A stretch of 64,000 nucleotides of DNA, taken from NCBI GenBank assembly GCA_937967615.1, contig CALCMJ010000042.1, forward strand, positions 1 to 64,000. Reading direction: 5' to 3'. The stretch's first letter is position 1, and each line of letters starts with the position of its first letter. Positions 63,088 to 64,000 of this stretch are shown here, in pieces. The DNA comes from an uncultured Saprospiraceae bacterium. GTDB taxonomy: Bacteria > Bacteroidota > Bacteroidia > Chitinophagales > Saprospiraceae. The notes beneath the pieces are model-generated. The model searched no databases. It saw nothing but the letters and a program-made list of their open reading frames with translations, and was not told the origin of the DNA. The translations under genes and the position numbers were made by a program.

Positions 63088-63948
63088 CTAACGCTTCCAA
63101 ATAATTTCGCAATCTTCTCTATCCTTTTCTATGATACCGGCTAACTCAAGATGGTAGCTTGCGCTCTCAATGATTTTGTTACTTACCCAGCCGTGGATTG
63201 CCCACTCTGTGGAGTGATACCAACGAGAGACATCTGCCAGTTTTTGTTTATAACGTTCGCTTACTTCTGTAATCGCCTCTGGGCTCTGCATAAATTTATC
63301 TGAACTGTCGTGAATAGTTCTCAGCATGCGGATGATCTCGTTAGGACTTTCTTCAAGAACCTTGTCAGTGGCAGCAACGACAAAACATGGCCAGGGTGTA
63401 ACGTACTCCCCAATGCGTTTTAGTTGTCCACTATCCACATGCGGTTTAGTAGTGAATTTTTCCCAGTAGAAAACATCTGTCTCTAGGTTCATTAAACTTT
63501 CTAGTGCGCCGTCTAAATTTTTTATGACTTGGAATTGGTCCTTGTTTAATGTGTAGCCCTCGTTGTTAGCATTCACGATTGCCATGAGATGAGAACCGGA
63601 ACCAAAGCGACTAATCGCATATTTTTTGTTAAAGATATCCATGTAGGCAGAGAGAGGATTGTTTGCTCCTGAATGAATTCCCCAAGTGAGAGCAGTATTG
63701 ACATAAATACTTATAATCTTACTGGGATTACCTTTTATGATATCAGCAATGATGCCCTCTGTGAGCAATATGCAGGCATCTACTTTGCCTTCACGCAGAG
63801 CTTTTGTCATCTGTCCTGTTCCACCGGCGAACGTGGTCCACTCTAGATCTATGCCTCGTTCTTCAAACTCTCCATTTTCTATTGCCAGATGTATGGGTAA
63901 ATTAAAGTGTTCCGGAACACCACCTAATCGTATTTTTTTTAAGCTCAT
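63088..63948 (-). CDS. cytoplasmic substrate-binding protein (NMT1/THI5-like fold)
   Basis: The protein has 286 residues and no signal peptide. LGGVPEHFNLPIHLAIENGE near 8-27 and ALREGKVDACILLTEG near 50-65 resemble the N-terminal lobe of the periplasmic-binding-protein type II fold of NMT1/THI5 proteins; the second lobe follows from about 100. As it lacks an export signal it is unlikely to serve an importer directly. The ligand is unknown. Confidence 0.8.
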   Translation of the reverse strand: MSLKKIRLGGVPEHFNLPIHLAIENGEFEERGIDLEWTTFAGGTGQMTKALREGKVDACILLTEGIIADIIKGNPSKIISIYVNTALTWGIHSGANNPLSAYMDIFNKKYAISRFGSGSHLMAIVNANNEGYTLNKDQFQVIKNLDGALESLMNLETDVFYWEKFTTKPHVDSGQLKRIGEYVTPWPCFVVAATDKVLEESPNEIIRMLRTIHDSSDKFMQSPEAITEVSERYKQKLADVSRWYHSTEWAIHGWVSNKIIESASYHLELAGIIEKDREDCEIIWKR

Positions 63949-64000
63949 CTTTCTTTACTATGGTTGCATATGAAAGGGACTTCAAGGTACAACCATTTCT

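Overview
The window is a stretch of AT-rich chromosome from a member of the Bacteroidota, most likely an aerobic, marine or gliding relative of the Saprospiria/Flavobacteriia type. The evidence is: secreted proteins with type IX secretion (T9SS) C-terminal sorting domains and HYR or dockerin-like repeats; the gliding lipoproteins GldD and GldH; a heme A synthase; DUF4294, TIGR03643/DUF2805 and DUF3179 proteins; a bacterial geranylgeranylglyceryl phosphate synthase; and promoters of the Bacteroidota form (TTTG, 19 bp, TAnnTTTG). No phage, transposase, CRISPR array, rRNA or known defence island is visible. Two near-identical parS sites suggest that the region lies in the origin-proximal part of the chromosome.

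Layout. 0-6 kb, minus strand: the 5' end of an exported protein, a T9SS cargo protein, an M1-type metallopeptidase, a double parS locus containing a palindromic intergenic repeat, an alpha/beta hydrolase and heme A synthase. 6.2-13.8 kb, plus strand: a tightly packed nine-gene directon (dtd, a MazG-like hydrolase, an OppC-like permease interrupted by an in-frame TAA, a SpoIIE-type phosphatase, a TM2/SHOCT protein, a CBS protein, a POTRA/barrel protein, nadK and a membrane protein). Five consecutive genes in it start at TTG or GTG. 13.8-25 kb: small exported proteins, a GIY-YIG protein, a metallo-beta-lactamase-fold hydrolase, a giant propeller/barrel protein, pcrB-rsgA-thioesterase, pckA and a zinc-peptidase lipoprotein. 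25-30 kb: a three-gene 2-oxoacid:ferredoxin oxidoreductase operon with a GltD-like FAD/Fe-S partner. 30-37 kb: a T9SS cargo protein, a LysE exporter, clpB, an uncharacterised protein with an effector-associated-domain-like tail, and gldD. 37-46.4 kb: a DUF3179 fusion, dapD, a PAP2-like protein, DUF4294, the mevalonate gene mvaD, a rhodanese, and the grpE-dnaJ-gldH operon followed by a TlpA-like thioredoxin. 46.5-54.2 kb: a repeat protein, a glycosyltransferase, tRNA-Val(TAC), and a polymerase, chain-length and flippase trio for polysaccharide export. 54.3-64 kb: a 1520-residue HYR/dockerin/T9SS protein, recA, a flavin reductase, TIGR03643 and SDR cluster of the kind that accompanies photolyase genes, and a cytoplasmic THI5-like binding protein.

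Most of the window is housekeeping and cell-surface biology. The strongest unusual signals are the parS pair, the nonsense codon in the permease, the candidate effector-associated-domain protein at 35.6 kb, the propeller/barrel fusion at 16-19 kb, the DUF3179 fusion, and dispersed palindromic intergenic repeats. I did not find a clear, complete, previously undescribed multi-gene system.
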